Positions 1 to 8,298 of a stretch of DNA of 64,000 bases are shown in pieces; the stretch's first letter is position 1, and each line of letters starts with the position of its first letter. The translations under genes were made by a program, and so were the position numbers. Source of the DNA: Mesorhizobium sp. ORS 3324 (GTDB lineage Bacteria; Pseudomonadota; Alphaproteobacteria; Rhizobiales; Rhizobiaceae). Under the pieces are notes generated by a model. It ran no database searches. It was not told the DNA's origin and worked only from the letters and a program-made list of their open reading frames with translations. The DNA lies in NCBI GenBank assembly GCA_000824825.2, contig LM655188.1, positions 183,453 to 247,452 of the forward strand. The letters run 5' to 3'.

Positions 1-2
1 CC

Positions 3-755
3 GGCAATGCCCCATCGGCCGTGTCGCCCGAGATAAGGCGACTGGAACGGAGGGCGGTGGCGATCGTCGATCGCATCTGGGTCTGCTCGAAGCTGGACCG
101 CGAACGGCTCAAGGCAATAACCGCACATGAAACGCCGGTCGATATCGTGCCGAACGGCATCCCGCGCGCCCAGGAATTGTCCAGGACGCTGTCGCCATCG
201 CCCGGAACATCCGACGGATTTCCGGTGATCCTCTTTGTCGGCCATCTCGGCTATCATCCAAACATCGATGCCGCCGAACGCCTGGCCCGCTTCATCCTGC
301 CGCGGGTCCGGCAGGCATTGCCGGGCGCGCGGCTCGTCCTTGCCGGCCGTTCGCCCGATCCAACCATCCGGACCCTGTCGCGACTCGAGAGCGTCGTCCT
401 GATCGAGAACCCCGACGATGTCGCGCCCCTGCTGTCGGCAGCGCATCTTTGCATCGTCCCGCTCAGGATCGGGGGCGGTACGCGCATCAAGATCCTGGAG
501 GCGATGGCCTCGGGCGTTCCGGTGATCGCCACGCCGCTCGCGGCGGAAGGGCTCGATCTCACCGCCGGCGAAGACCTGCTCCTGTCCGATACCGACGAAG
601 GGCTCGCCGACCTGGCGATCGAACTCTGCCGCGACCCGACCCGCATGGCCGGTCTGCGCGCCCGCGCCCATGCCACGGTATGGTCCCGCTTCGGCCCTCC
701 GGCAATCCGCGATGCCGTCCGCGATGGCCTGGGACTGGACGGCGCCAGCCGATGA
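3..755 (+). CDS. Glycosyltransferase family 4 (GT-B), C-terminal part, cut by window edge
   Basis: The frame is open from the first bases of the window, so the gene starts outside and only its C-terminal ~250 residues are seen. They form the nucleotide-sugar-binding Rossmann half of a GT-B enzyme: a strand-turn at ILFVGHLGYHPN, a second at ARLVLAGRSP, then VPLRIGGGTRIKILEAMASG, where the Glu of the KILEAMA segment is the usual nucleotide-diphosphate ribose contact of GT1/GT4 enzymes. The N-terminal acceptor-binding half is missing. It ends 22 bases before the next glycosyltransferase on the same strand, so both probably belong to a polysaccharide (exopolysaccharide or O-antigen) cluster lying mostly left of the window. 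The sugar donor cannot be told. Confidence 0.85.
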   Translation, partial: GNAPSAVSPEIRRLERRAVAIVDRIWVCSKLDRERLKAITAHETPVDIVPNGIPRAQELSRTLSPSPGTSDGFPVILFVGHLGYHPNIDAAERLARFILPRVRQALPGARLVLAGRSPDPTIRTLSRLESVVLIENPDDVAPLLSAAHLCIVPLRIGGGTRIKILEAMASGVPVIATPLAAEGLDLTAGEDLLLSDTDEGLADLAIELCRDPTRMAGLRARAHATVWSRFGPPAIRDAVRDGLGLDGASR

Positions 756-777
756 ACTATCGAACAACGAGCCTTCG

Positions 778-2343
778 ATGATCCCCAAGATCCTGCACCA
801 GACCTGGAAGACCGACGAAATCCCCGCCCGGTTCCAGGCCTATGTCGAGAGCTGGAAGCGGCACAATCCGGACTGGACGATGATGTTCTGGAACGATCGG
901 CGGCTGCTCGAATTCGTCGCCGGGCATTATCCCGACTTCCTCCCGACCTTTTGCAGCTACGAGCGCGGCGTGCTGAGAGCGGATGCCGGACGGTATCTGC
1001 TTCTGCATCATTTCGGCGGCGTCTATGCCGATATCGACTGCGAATGCGTGGCCCCCTTCGATCTGCTGGCCGGCGAGGACCGCATCGTGTTCTGCAAGGA
1101 ACCGGACAGCCATGCGCGCGTGCAGGCCGATTTCCGCCGATTGCCGTATCTTCTGTTCAACGGCACGATAGCCAGCCCGCCCGGCCATCCCTTCTGGCTT
1201 CACCTCCTGTCCTTCCTGCCGGGACTGGCCCACGCCAAGGAAGCCATCGACGCGACCGGCCCCTGCGTGATGACGTCGGCGCAGCTCAGCTACGGCGATC
1301 AATCCGCCTTCGCCATCCACCCTTCGGCGCTGTTCGCGCCGATCGACTCGGACGGACGCGCGGGAGGCGACGGGACGGCGACCCTGTCCGTCCACCATTG
1401 GGCCGGCACATGGTGGACACGCGCCCCGGCGCCAGGATGGCGAGACAAGATCCGCACCCATGTCTACCGCTCCTGGCACCATCTGACGCGTGGCGCCTAT
1501 CTGAGCGAAGCAGCGGCCAAGCGGGGCGTGAGCCGGGCGGCCATCGCTGCGCCGGCCCCGTCGGGCCGCAACGTCGCCATTCTGGTGCCGCTGCGCGACG
1601 CGGCCGATCATATCCAGCCCTTTCTCGATGCCGTCGGCGCGCTCGATTACCCGAAGGACAGGATCAAGCTGGTCTTTTGCGAGGGCGACAGCGCGGACGG
1701 AAGCTGGGGGCGATTGCAACAGGCAGCAGCACCGCTGGCCGGCATCTATCGCGACGTGGTTCTGCTGCAGAGACCGACGGGCGTCCGGCTCGACCGAACG
1801 AAGCGTGCCAAGCGACGCCTGCAGCGCGCAAGGCGCGGCGCCATCGCGAAGGTGCGCAACCACCTAATCGACCACGGTCTCGGCCGGGACGACGATTGGG
1901 CGTTGTGGATGGACATCGATGTGTGGCGGTTTCCCGACGACATCCTGAGCCGGCTCATCGAAAGCGGGCATCGCATCGCTGTTCCCAACTGCGTCAAGAT
2001 CGCAGGCGGCCACAGTTTCGACCTCAACAGCTTCGTCAGCGTGCGCAAGGAGAAGGATTATCGCTACTATCGCCAGATACGCGGCGGCATCCATCAGCCT
2101 CCGGCGTATTCCTACAGCCGCCTGCATCTCAGCGACGTCAGGCATCTCGACAACATCGGCCTCGACGGCGTCGGCGGGACGATGCTCCTCGTCGACGCGG
2201 CCTTGCATCGCGGCGGCCTTCGCTTTCCGGAAATCCCCTATCGCGACCTGATCGAGACGGAAGCCTTCGGCGTGCTCGCCAACGATCTGGGTATCCGGCC
2301 GATCGGCCTGCCCAAGCTCGAGATCCTGCACGTGCCTTGGTGA
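778..2343 (+). CDS. Two-domain glycosyltransferase: DXD sugar-binding domain plus Anp1-like domain
   Basis: The start is the ATG opening MIPKILHQTW, the typical beginning of OCH1-like transferases; an upstream in-frame extension overlaps the previous gene and looks unnatural. Length is 521 residues. The N-terminal ~230 residues match the Gly_transf_sug type, with RADAGRYLLLHHFGGVYADI leading to the metal-binding Asp-x-Asp of YADIDCE. From about residue 255 a second domain starts with NVAILVPLRDAADH and has FCEGDSADGSW and WALWMDIDVW, resembling the Anp1/mannan-polymerase fold with its own Asp-x-Asp. It may therefore add two sugars in succession. It follows another glycosyltransferase by 22 bases and is probably co-transcribed. 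Donor and acceptor are unknown. Confidence 0.8.
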   Translation: MIPKILHQTWKTDEIPARFQAYVESWKRHNPDWTMMFWNDRRLLEFVAGHYPDFLPTFCSYERGVLRADAGRYLLLHHFGGVYADIDCECVAPFDLLAGEDRIVFCKEPDSHARVQADFRRLPYLLFNGTIASPPGHPFWLHLLSFLPGLAHAKEAIDATGPCVMTSAQLSYGDQSAFAIHPSALFAPIDSDGRAGGDGTATLSVHHWAGTWWTRAPAPGWRDKIRTHVYRSWHHLTRGAYLSEAAAKRGVSRAAIAAPAPSGRNVAILVPLRDAADHIQPFLDAVGALDYPKDRIKLVFCEGDSADGSWGRLQQAAAPLAGIYRDVVLLQRPTGVRLDRTKRAKRRLQRARRGAIAKVRNHLIDHGLGRDDDWALWMDIDVWRFPDDILSRLIESGHRIAVPNCVKIAGGHSFDLNSFVSVRKEKDYRYYRQIRGGIHQPPAYSYSRLHLSDVRHLDNIGLDGVGGTMLLVDAALHRGGLRFPEIPYRDLIETEAFGVLANDLGIRPIGLPKLEILHVPW

Positions 2344-2384
2344 GCGCCAGCCCCGGAACGGTCGGCGCCGTGCCGGTGCTTAAA

Positions 2385-2430
2385 GCATGTCTCCCGAAAG
2401 TGGGAACCGGTTTTCGGGGCAAAGATATGC
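2385..2430. repeat. Dispersed nested palindrome, copy 1
   Basis: The outer arms GCATGTC and GATATGC enclose inner arms CGAAA and TTTTCG. The same outer/inner plan recurs at 18387-18433 and 33171-33220. It sits in the gap between the convergent glycosyltransferase and DUF1349 genes. Role unknown; it is a candidate small mobile palindrome. Confidence 0.6.
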
Positions 2431-2484
2431 GTGAGATCGAAAACCTAAAGCGCAGGGAGCGAAGCTGAAAGGTCGCGACGCACT

Positions 2485-3063
2485 TTAGTCGTGCAATTCC
2501 CTCGCGATCGGCGGGCCAATGGCGAAGTCGGAAAAGGTAACTTCAAAACCTTCGCGCTGCGGCGAGCAGCACATCATGCCGACATCAACGCTCCGCGAGA
2601 CCGGGAAATAGGCCAGCCGCACGGGCTTCCAGTGGCCGTCCGCAGCATCCAGATACTGGACCCGGATCGCTTCGGCATGGCGGGTCAGGCGGATGCGGAC
2701 GCCGTTGGGGTCGGCGCAAATGCCGACCAGCGACCAGTCGGAGGTGTCATTGGTGACGACGACGGAGAAATAGGCGAGGCCGTCCGTGTATTCGATGCCG
2801 GCCTTGATCCAGTGCGTTTCGTTTAGCCGCAGCATCAGCCCGGCCTGGTCGTAAAGCACCTTGTACTCGCCCCTGACCGTGACCTCGGCGCTGAAGTCGC
2901 CCGCGATCGGCCGATAGAGGAAGTGGCCGTTGTCGCGCCGGAAACCGTAGAAGGTCTCGCGCCAGAAGTCGGTCTCCTTGCCGGTGCGGACATGAAGCGT
3001 CCCGTCGCCGAACGCGTGGTGCGGCGGCGGGTTGAGCCAGGCCATTCCGGCAAAGGCCGACAT
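2485..3063 (-). CDS. DUF1349 domain-containing protein
   Basis: A 192-residue protein lacking signal peptide or membrane segments. It has the beta-sandwich (concanavalin-like) pattern of the DUF1349/YesU family: an early Trp-Leu-Asn-Pro-Pro segment, TDFWRETFYGFRRDNGHFLY, then DQAGLMLRLNETHWIKAGIE and a late GMMCCSPQREGFEVTFSDF strand. Proteins of this family are often encoded beside carbohydrate genes but have no agreed reaction. It lies 15 bases downstream of the aldehyde dehydrogenase on the same strand, so the two are probably one transcript under the palindrome at 4579-4597. Family assignment is firm; function is not known. Confidence 0.8.
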   Translation of the reverse strand: MSAFAGMAWLNPPPHHAFGDGTLHVRTGKETDFWRETFYGFRRDNGHFLYRPIAGDFSAEVTVRGEYKVLYDQAGLMLRLNETHWIKAGIEYTDGLAYFSVVVTNDTSDWSLVGICADPNGVRIRLTRHAEAIRVQYLDAADGHWKPVRLAYFPVSRSVDVGMMCCSPQREGFEVTFSDFAIGPPIARELHD

Positions 3064-3078
3064 CGTTGCGCCAGCCCG

Positions 3079-4518
3079 TTAGCCGGCGAATGTATAGGCC
3101 GTCTTCACCGTGGTGTAGAACTCCATGGCGTAACGGCCCTGCTCGCGCGGGCCGTAGCTCGAGCCCTTGCGGCCGCCGAACGGCACATGGAAATCGACGC
3201 CGGCCGTCGGCAGGTTGACCATGACCATGCCGGCTTCGGAATTGCGCTTGAAATGCGTCGCATGCTTCAGGCTCGTCGTGCAGATGCCGGACGTCAGGCC
3301 GAACGGGGTATCGTTGGCGACAGCCAGCGCCTCGTCATAATCCTTGACGCGGATGACGTTGGCGACCGGGCCGAAGATCTCCTCGCGCGAGATGCGCATG
3401 GCGTTGGTGGCGCCGAGGAAGAGCGCGGGCCTCAGATAGAAGCCGGGCGTCTCGCGGTCCAGCCGCTCGCCGCCGAAGGCGAGCTCGGCGCCTTCCTGGC
3501 GGCCGATGGCGATGTAGTCCTCGTCCTGCTTCAGCTGGGTCTGGTCGACGACCGGACCGATCTGGGTCTTGGCATCCAGCGCGTCGCCGATGACGAGCTT
3601 GTCCAGCCGATCCTTCACCGCATCGACGAAACGGTCGTGGATGCCCTCGGTGACGATCAGGCGCGAGGACGCGGTGCAGCGCTGGCCGGTCGAGAAATAG
3701 GCACCGTTGATGGCGCAATCGACGGCCACCGCAAGGTCGGCGTCGTCGAGCACGACCAGCGGGTTCTTGCCGCCCATCTCGAGCTGGAACTTGCGCATAT
3801 GCTCCACACTTGCCGCAGCGACGCGCTTGCCCGTGCCGACCGAGCCGGTGAAGGAGATGGCGTTGACGTCCGGGCTGTCGAGCATGGCCTGGCCGACGAT
3901 CGACCCCTTGCCCATGACGAGATTGAGCACCCCCTTGGGCAGGCCGGCGCGGTGCAGGATGTCGACGATGGTCCAGGCGCTTTCGGGAACCAGCTCTGCC
4001 GGCTTGAAGACGATGGTGTTGCCGTAGGCGAGCGCCGGCGCGATCTTCCAGGCGGGAATGGCGATCGGGAAATTCCACGGCGTGATGATGCCGACGACGC
4101 CGACCCCTTCGCGCGTCATCTCGACGCCGACGCCGGGCCGCACACTCGGCACGAGCTCGCCCGACAGACGCAGCGTCTCGCCGGCGAAGAAGTCGAAGAT
4201 CTGCGCCGCGCGGATGGTCTCGCCGACGCCTTCGGCCAGCGTCTTGCCCTCCTCGCGCGCGAGCGACCGGCCGATCTCGTCCTTGCGCGCCATGATCTCG
4301 TCGGCGGTCTTCTTCAGAACCGAATGGCGGGCCAGCGGCCCGGAGCGCGACCAGGCCGGAAAGGCCGCCTTGGCGGCCGCGATGGCGTGCTTGGCCTCCT
4401 CAGGCCCGGCCGAAGCATACTCGCCGACGACATCATTGGTATTCGACGGGTTGATGTTGCGCGAGCCGGCCTCGCCCAGCCACTCGCCATCGATCAGGTT
4501 CTTGCGGAGCACGGTCAT
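3079..4518 (-). CDS. NAD(P)-dependent aldehyde dehydrogenase, possibly alpha-ketoglutarate semialdehyde dehydrogenase
   Basis: Oxidises an aldehyde to its acid with NAD(P)+ in the cytoplasm. The ATG at 4518 is preferred over the longer frame because an AAGGAA ribosome-binding site precedes it and the protein then opens like family members (MTVLRKNLIDGEW). At 479 residues it is full length. Visible catalytic features are Asn149 in TPWNF, the FTGSVGTGK cofactor loop near 223, Glu247 in LEMGGKNP and the nucleophile Cys281 in GQRC. The overall sequence resembles rhizobial semialdehyde dehydrogenases of sugar-acid catabolism, but this substrate is inference. It precedes the DUF1349 gene by 15 bases. 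A perfect palindrome about 60 bases upstream of the start probably controls it. Confidence 0.88.
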   Translation of the reverse strand: MTVLRKNLIDGEWLGEAGSRNINPSNTNDVVGEYASAGPEEAKHAIAAAKAAFPAWSRSGPLARHSVLKKTADEIMARKDEIGRSLAREEGKTLAEGVGETIRAAQIFDFFAGETLRLSGELVPSVRPGVGVEMTREGVGVVGIITPWNFPIAIPAWKIAPALAYGNTIVFKPAELVPESAWTIVDILHRAGLPKGVLNLVMGKGSIVGQAMLDSPDVNAISFTGSVGTGKRVAAASVEHMRKFQLEMGGKNPLVVLDDADLAVAVDCAINGAYFSTGQRCTASSRLIVTEGIHDRFVDAVKDRLDKLVIGDALDAKTQIGPVVDQTQLKQDEDYIAIGRQEGAELAFGGERLDRETPGFYLRPALFLGATNAMRISREEIFGPVANVIRVKDYDEALAVANDTPFGLTSGICTTSLKHATHFKRNSEAGMVMVNLPTAGVDFHVPFGGRKGSSYGPREQGRYAMEFYTTVKTAYTFAG

Positions 4519-4578
4519 GTTGTTTCCTTCGAGATTGGCTTGTTTCTTCGAGATTGGCCGGGGCGACAAAGCGTCGGG

Positions 4579-4597
4579 TCATTTGTCAGACAAATGA
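4579..4597. promoter_or_regulatory. Candidate operator palindrome upstream of the aldehyde dehydrogenase
   Basis: TCATTTGTC-A-GACAAATGA is a perfect inverted repeat of two 9-base arms round one central base. It lies 61-79 bases upstream of the aldehyde dehydrogenase start, where a repressor would act. The TTGTCnGACAA core resembles operators of GntR/FCD regulators; no regulator gene is adjacent. Confidence 0.6.
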
Positions 4598-4701
4598 TAT
4601 AGCATCGTCCGCCGAAAGGTCTACCCGAGAGCTTTCGATAAAGGTAGGCGCGCGGCAGTGGAAGTCCATCGATCTCGACCGCGACCGCCTGTCACGATGT
4701 T

Positions 4702-5187
4702 TCAGACGGAGAACGACCAGAACAGGCAGGCCAGCGTTGCCGCGGCGAAGATGACGAAGAACAGGCTTCTGAGCAGGATGTTGCGGCGAAGCTCGTTCAT
4801 GGTGAGATGCGCGGCGACGATCGCCGCGACGAACAGGAAGCGCCAGTTGAGCAGCACCCAGAGCACCTCATGCTGGCCGAAGGCCCAGCGGGCGAGAAGC
4901 GAGCCGACGATGGTGGCGAACAGCACGATCGTCGCCCAGAAGATCGCGTCTGCGGCGTGAGTGAGCACGACGCCGGCGGCGCGGATCGGCAGGATCATCA
5001 TCAACAGCGCGCCGAAGAAGTAAATAGCCGCAATGGCAAGGAAGGAACCCGCGTCGGCAATGCCGTCGAGGCGCTTCATGCCAAAGGCGCCGTATGGGTA
5101 GCCATGCCTTGCGACAGCCAGCGAGAGCGCCATCAGCAGGGCGCTCAACACCGTGACCAATGCGAAAGTGCCGAGAGCCTTGCTCAT
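4702..5187 (-). CDS. Hypothetical integral membrane protein
   Basis: A 161-residue, very hydrophobic protein with five likely membrane segments: roughly residues 5-27, 47-70, 80-104, 109-130 and 136-158. Between them are short polar loops, one with RHGYPYGAFGMKRLD. A GGGAAA ribosome-binding site precedes the ATG. I do not recognise the family. It has its own gap on both sides: 183 bases with the palindrome to the left and 78 bases to the epimerase gene on the right, so linkage to either locus is uncertain. It has no motif suggesting transport or catalysis. Confidence 0.65.
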   Translation of the reverse strand: MSKALGTFALVTVLSALLMALSLAVARHGYPYGAFGMKRLDGIADAGSFLAIAAIYFFGALLMMILPIRAAGVVLTHAADAIFWATIVLFATIVGSLLARWAFGQHEVLWVLLNWRFLFVAAIVAAHLTMNELRRNILLRSLFFVIFAAATLACLFWSFSV

Positions 5188-5265
5188 GCCGTTTCCCGTC
5201 GAAGCGAATCAACGGGAGTCTAGAGCGCCAAAAGCGGCAATGCACCTCTCGACATTCTCGAAGCG

Positions 5266-6159
5266 TCAGGGCCTCTGCGATGCCGAGACGAGCTCGGCCT
5301 TGCGCCGGGCCGTTTCCAGGCCGACGTCGATGAAGCGGCGCGCATGACGGGCGAGCTCCATGTTGTCGGTCCACAGATTGCGCCAGATCGCCGTCTTCCT
5401 CGACAGGTTCTCGTCGACGATCTCGGAGGAGAAGGATTCGAAGCTGAGGTCGTCGTCATAGCCGATCGCCGTCAGCGCATCGAAGATCGCGGCAAAGTCG
5501 ATGCTGCCGGTGCCGAGGAAGCCGCGATGGCTCTCGCCGATATGGACATAGCCGATCTTGTTCGCGGCATGGCGGATGGCCAGACCGATATCGGCCTCCT
5601 CGATGTTCATGTGGAAGGTGTCGAGATGCAGGAAGATGTTGTCGGAACCGGTATCCTCGATGAAGGCAAGCCCCTGCGCGGCCGTGTTCAGCAGATTGCT
5701 TTCGAAGCGGTTGACGATCTCGAGATTGAGCGTGACGCCTGCCGCCTTGGCGGTCTCCGCGACCCTGGCAAGCATCGCCGCACTGCGGTTCCACTGGTCG
5801 CGCGTCGGCGGCTCGGTCTGCAGGCCGTGGCCAGTCGAGAGTATGCCGCCGACCTTGCGGCCGCCGAGATCGCGGGTGAGCGCGACGGTGCGGTTGAGGA
5901 TTTCCATGCCGCGCGCGGCGACCGCCTTGTCGGGGCTGGAGATGTCGCCGTCAGCCGGCAGGCCGATGCTGATCGCGACCCCCAGGCCGAGATCGGCGAT
6001 GCTTTTGGCCAGCCTTGCGATATCGACGTCGGCGGGGTCGAGATAGGAGAATTCGATCAGATCGAAGCCGGCCTTCTTGGTGTCGACCAGCGTGCGCTCG
6101 AGGTCCGCCTGCGCCGAGCTCGCCGACCAGACGAACGAATGGATTCCAATGCGCGACAT
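5266..6159 (-). CDS. Sugar phosphate isomerase/epimerase (xylose isomerase-like TIM barrel)
   Basis: A cytoplasmic 297-residue TIM-barrel enzyme of the AP-endonuclease-2/tagatose-3-epimerase superfamily. The start at MSRIGIHSFVW was chosen for the GGAGACG ribosome-binding site. Expected metal ligands are visible: Glu in LNLEIVNRFESNLLN (mid-protein), Asp/His in LHLDTFHMNIEE, His in YVHIGESHRGFLG and a late Glu in LSFESFSSE. This matches ketose 3-epimerases, which invert a carbon of a free ketose. It is the last gene of the minus-strand sugar operon headed by deoR, 106 bases after the binding-protein gene. It probably converts the imported sugar or a ketose made from it. Exact substrate unknown. 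Confidence 0.82.
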   Translation of the reverse strand: MSRIGIHSFVWSASSAQADLERTLVDTKKAGFDLIEFSYLDPADVDIARLAKSIADLGLGVAISIGLPADGDISSPDKAVAARGMEILNRTVALTRDLGGRKVGGILSTGHGLQTEPPTRDQWNRSAAMLARVAETAKAAGVTLNLEIVNRFESNLLNTAAQGLAFIEDTGSDNIFLHLDTFHMNIEEADIGLAIRHAANKIGYVHIGESHRGFLGTGSIDFAAIFDALTAIGYDDDLSFESFSSEIVDENLSRKTAIWRNLWTDNMELARHARRFIDVGLETARRKAELVSASQRP

Positions 6160-6265
6160 GTTTCGTCTCCGTCTGCTGCGAAGCATGTGATCCCGAGCGG
6201 AGCCGGGTCGATGCCTGGATAAAGGGTGCGGCCGGCTGGGCCGGCCGCACCCGCGCCGGGAAGGA

Positions 6266-7204
6266 TCAGCGGGCCGCGGTCCAGCCCTTGTAGTCCTTGA
6301 GGTTCTCGGCGGTGATCAGCTTCGGATCGAGCAGGACGACCGGCTCGGCCGGCTTCTTGCCGGCCAGCACGTCGGCCGCCATCTGCAGCGACTGGCCGGC
6401 CATCACGTAAGGATCCTGCGAGGCGGAAGCCTTGATCATCGAGGTGCCGGAGGCGAACTCCTTCTCGATGTCGGGAGCGCCGTCGACCGCGGTGAAGATG
6501 AATTCGGAGCGGTTGAGCTGCTTGGCCGCGAGCTGCGCGCCGATCGCCGTCGGGTCGTTGATGGCGAACACTGCGTCGATCTTGTCGAAGCGGGTGAGCA
6601 GCGACTGGAACACTTTCAGGCCGCCGTCGCGCGAGCCTTCGGCGTTCTGGTCGTCGGACAGGATCTTGATGTCCGGATGCTGCGACAGCACATTCTTGCA
6701 GCCCTTGACGCGCTCGATGATCGACGACGATGCCGGGCCGTTGAGGATGACGTAACTGCCCTTGCCGCCGGTCTGGTCAACCAGGTACTGGCAGGCCTCC
6801 TCGCCGGCCTTGACGTTGTTGGTCATGACGGTGACATCGGCGCCCGGCGCCGAAACGTCGAAGGCGGCGACGACGATGCCGGCTGCCTGCGCCTTCTTGA
6901 CGGCGGGCGCAATCGCCTTGGCATCAACGGCGTTGAGCATGATCACGTCGACGCCGGCTGCGATGAAGGAATCGATCTGCGAGACCTGCTTGTTGAGGTC
7001 ATAGTCCGCCGACACCGACGTCACCTCGACCTTGGGATTGATCTTCCTGGCCGCGTCCTCGATGCCCTTGATGGTGGCGACGAAGAAGGGGTTGCCGAGC
7101 AGGCCGACCGAGATGCCGACCTTGTTCAGGTCCTTGGCCGATGCCGGCGCGATGGCGAGGCCCGCGAGGGCCGCACCGCAGAGCAGTTTGGCGATGGTCT
7201 TCAT
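6266..7204 (-). CDS. Sugar ABC transporter, periplasmic substrate-binding protein (RbsB-like)
   Basis: A 312-residue periplasmic protein with a signal peptide (MKTIAKLL..., cleavage probably after APASA, residue 23). The Peripla_BP_4 fold shows as repeated strands KVGISVGLLGNPFF, GVDVIMLNAVDAKAIAPAV and FAINDPTAIGAQLAAKQL, the pattern of ribose, galactose and allose binders. A strong GGAGGAAG ribosome-binding site precedes the ATG. It is separated from the permease gene upstream by 83 bases and serves that permease and the double-domain ATPase. Ligand probably a pentose, hexose or polyol; sequence alone does not decide. Confidence 0.9.
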   Translation of the reverse strand: MKTIAKLLCGAALAGLAIAPASAKDLNKVGISVGLLGNPFFVATIKGIEDAARKINPKVEVTSVSADYDLNKQVSQIDSFIAAGVDVIMLNAVDAKAIAPAVKKAQAAGIVVAAFDVSAPGADVTVMTNNVKAGEEACQYLVDQTGGKGSYVILNGPASSSIIERVKGCKNVLSQHPDIKILSDDQNAEGSRDGGLKVFQSLLTRFDKIDAVFAINDPTAIGAQLAAKQLNRSEFIFTAVDGAPDIEKEFASGTSMIKASASQDPYVMAGQSLQMAADVLAGKKPAEPVVLLDPKLITAENLKDYKGWTAAR

Positions 7205-7287
7205 TTACTTGCTTCCTCCGATTGCCCCGCGCCTCTCACGGTGCGTTACACACAATCCGGCTCGTCCAGGCCGGCGACCAAGGTCAA

Positions 7288-8298
7288 TCACGTTCTTGCT
7301 CCGGCCTGGAGCCGGTAACGGTCGAGGGCGACCGCCACGATGATGACCAATCCCTTGATGATGTACTGCCAGATGTCCGAGACACCGGCCAAAATCAGCC
7401 CGTTGGAGAGCACCGCGATGATCAGGCCGCCGATCAGCGTGCCCCAGATCGAGCCGACGCCGCCGACGAAGCTGGTGCCGCCGAGGATGACGGCGGCGAT
7501 GGCGTCGAGCTCGTAGGACTGGCCGAGCTGCAGGCCGTTGGCGGCGTAGAGTCTGGCCGCCGACATGACGCCGCCGAGGCCGGCGAGCAGGCCGGACACG
7601 CCATAGACGAAGAGCAGCACCAGCGGCACCTTGATGCCGGTGAGGCGCGCCGCCTCGGCATTGCCGCCCACGGCGTAGATCCAGGTGCCGAGCACGGTGC
7701 GCTTGAGCACCAGCCAGGACAGCACCACTACCGTCAGCGCGATGATGACCAGCCAGGGAATGCCGAGCAGCGAGCCGTTGCCGATGAAGTCGAACGGCAG
7801 GTCGGAGTTGAACACGGTCGTGTCCTCGCCGAGCAGGCGGGCGACGCCGCGCACCGCGGTGAGCGAGCCCAAGGTGACAATGAAAGGCGGCAGCCTGATA
7901 TAGGCGACGAGCAGCCCGTTGATGGCGCCGAAGCCGAGGCCGACCAGGATGGCGGCGGGGATGCCGAGCATGCCCCAATCCGGGACGAGCGACACCAGCA
8001 CCGCCACCATAGCCGAGGCGGCGAGGACCGAGCCAACGGAGAGGTCGATGCCGCCGGTGAGGATGACGAAGGTCATGCCGGCGGCGAGCACGATGTTGAT
8101 CGACGATTGCTGGGTGACGATCAAAAGGTTGGTGCCGGTGAGGAAGCGCGGGTTGATGAGCTGGAAGGCGGCCGCAAGCAGCACAAGGACGGGCAGCATG
8201 CCGAGCGCGGCGAAGGCCGTGCGCAGCCGCCGGCTCCTGACCGCCGCCTGATCCGCTGTCGTCGTCACGCTTGTCCTGTCGGTCATCCGGTCGGTCAT
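7288..8298 (-). CDS. Sugar ABC transporter permease (RbsC-like)
   Basis: A 336-residue inner-membrane permease of the CUT2 type, with about eight to ten hydrophobic helices. The family hallmark [12 protein letters not shown] is seen near residue 70, and the C-terminal [14 protein letters not shown] end is typical. The ATG at 8298 overlaps the stop of the ATPase gene (ATGA), so translation is coupled; a second ATG four codons on is possible. CUT2 importers work as permease homodimers, so one permease gene is sufficient here, in contrast to the two permease genes of the rhizobial rhamnose operon. Confidence 0.92.
   Translation of the reverse strand: MTDRMTDRTSVTTTADQAAVRSRRLRTAFAALGMLPVLVLLAAAFQLINPRFLTGTNLLIVTQQSSINIVLAAGMTFVILTGGIDLSVGSVLAASAMVAVLVSLVPDWGMLGIPAAILVGLGFGAINGLLVAYIRLPPFIVTLGSLTAVRGVARLLGEDTTVFNSDLPFDFIGNGSLLGIPWLVIIALTVVVLSWLVLKRTVLGTWIYAVGGNAEAARLTGIKVPLVLLFVYGVSGLLAGLGGVMSAARLYAANGLQLGQSYELDAIAAVILGGTSFVGGVGSIWGTLIGGLIIAVLSNGLILAGVSDIWQYIIKGLVIIVAVALDRYRLQAGART

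Noticed and set aside
2923..4602. 559-codon plus-strand frame opposite the aldehyde dehydrogenase
   Set aside because: Composition (Arg, Asp, His, Gly runs) is typical of antisense reading; the minus strand has a full ALDH with catalytic residues.
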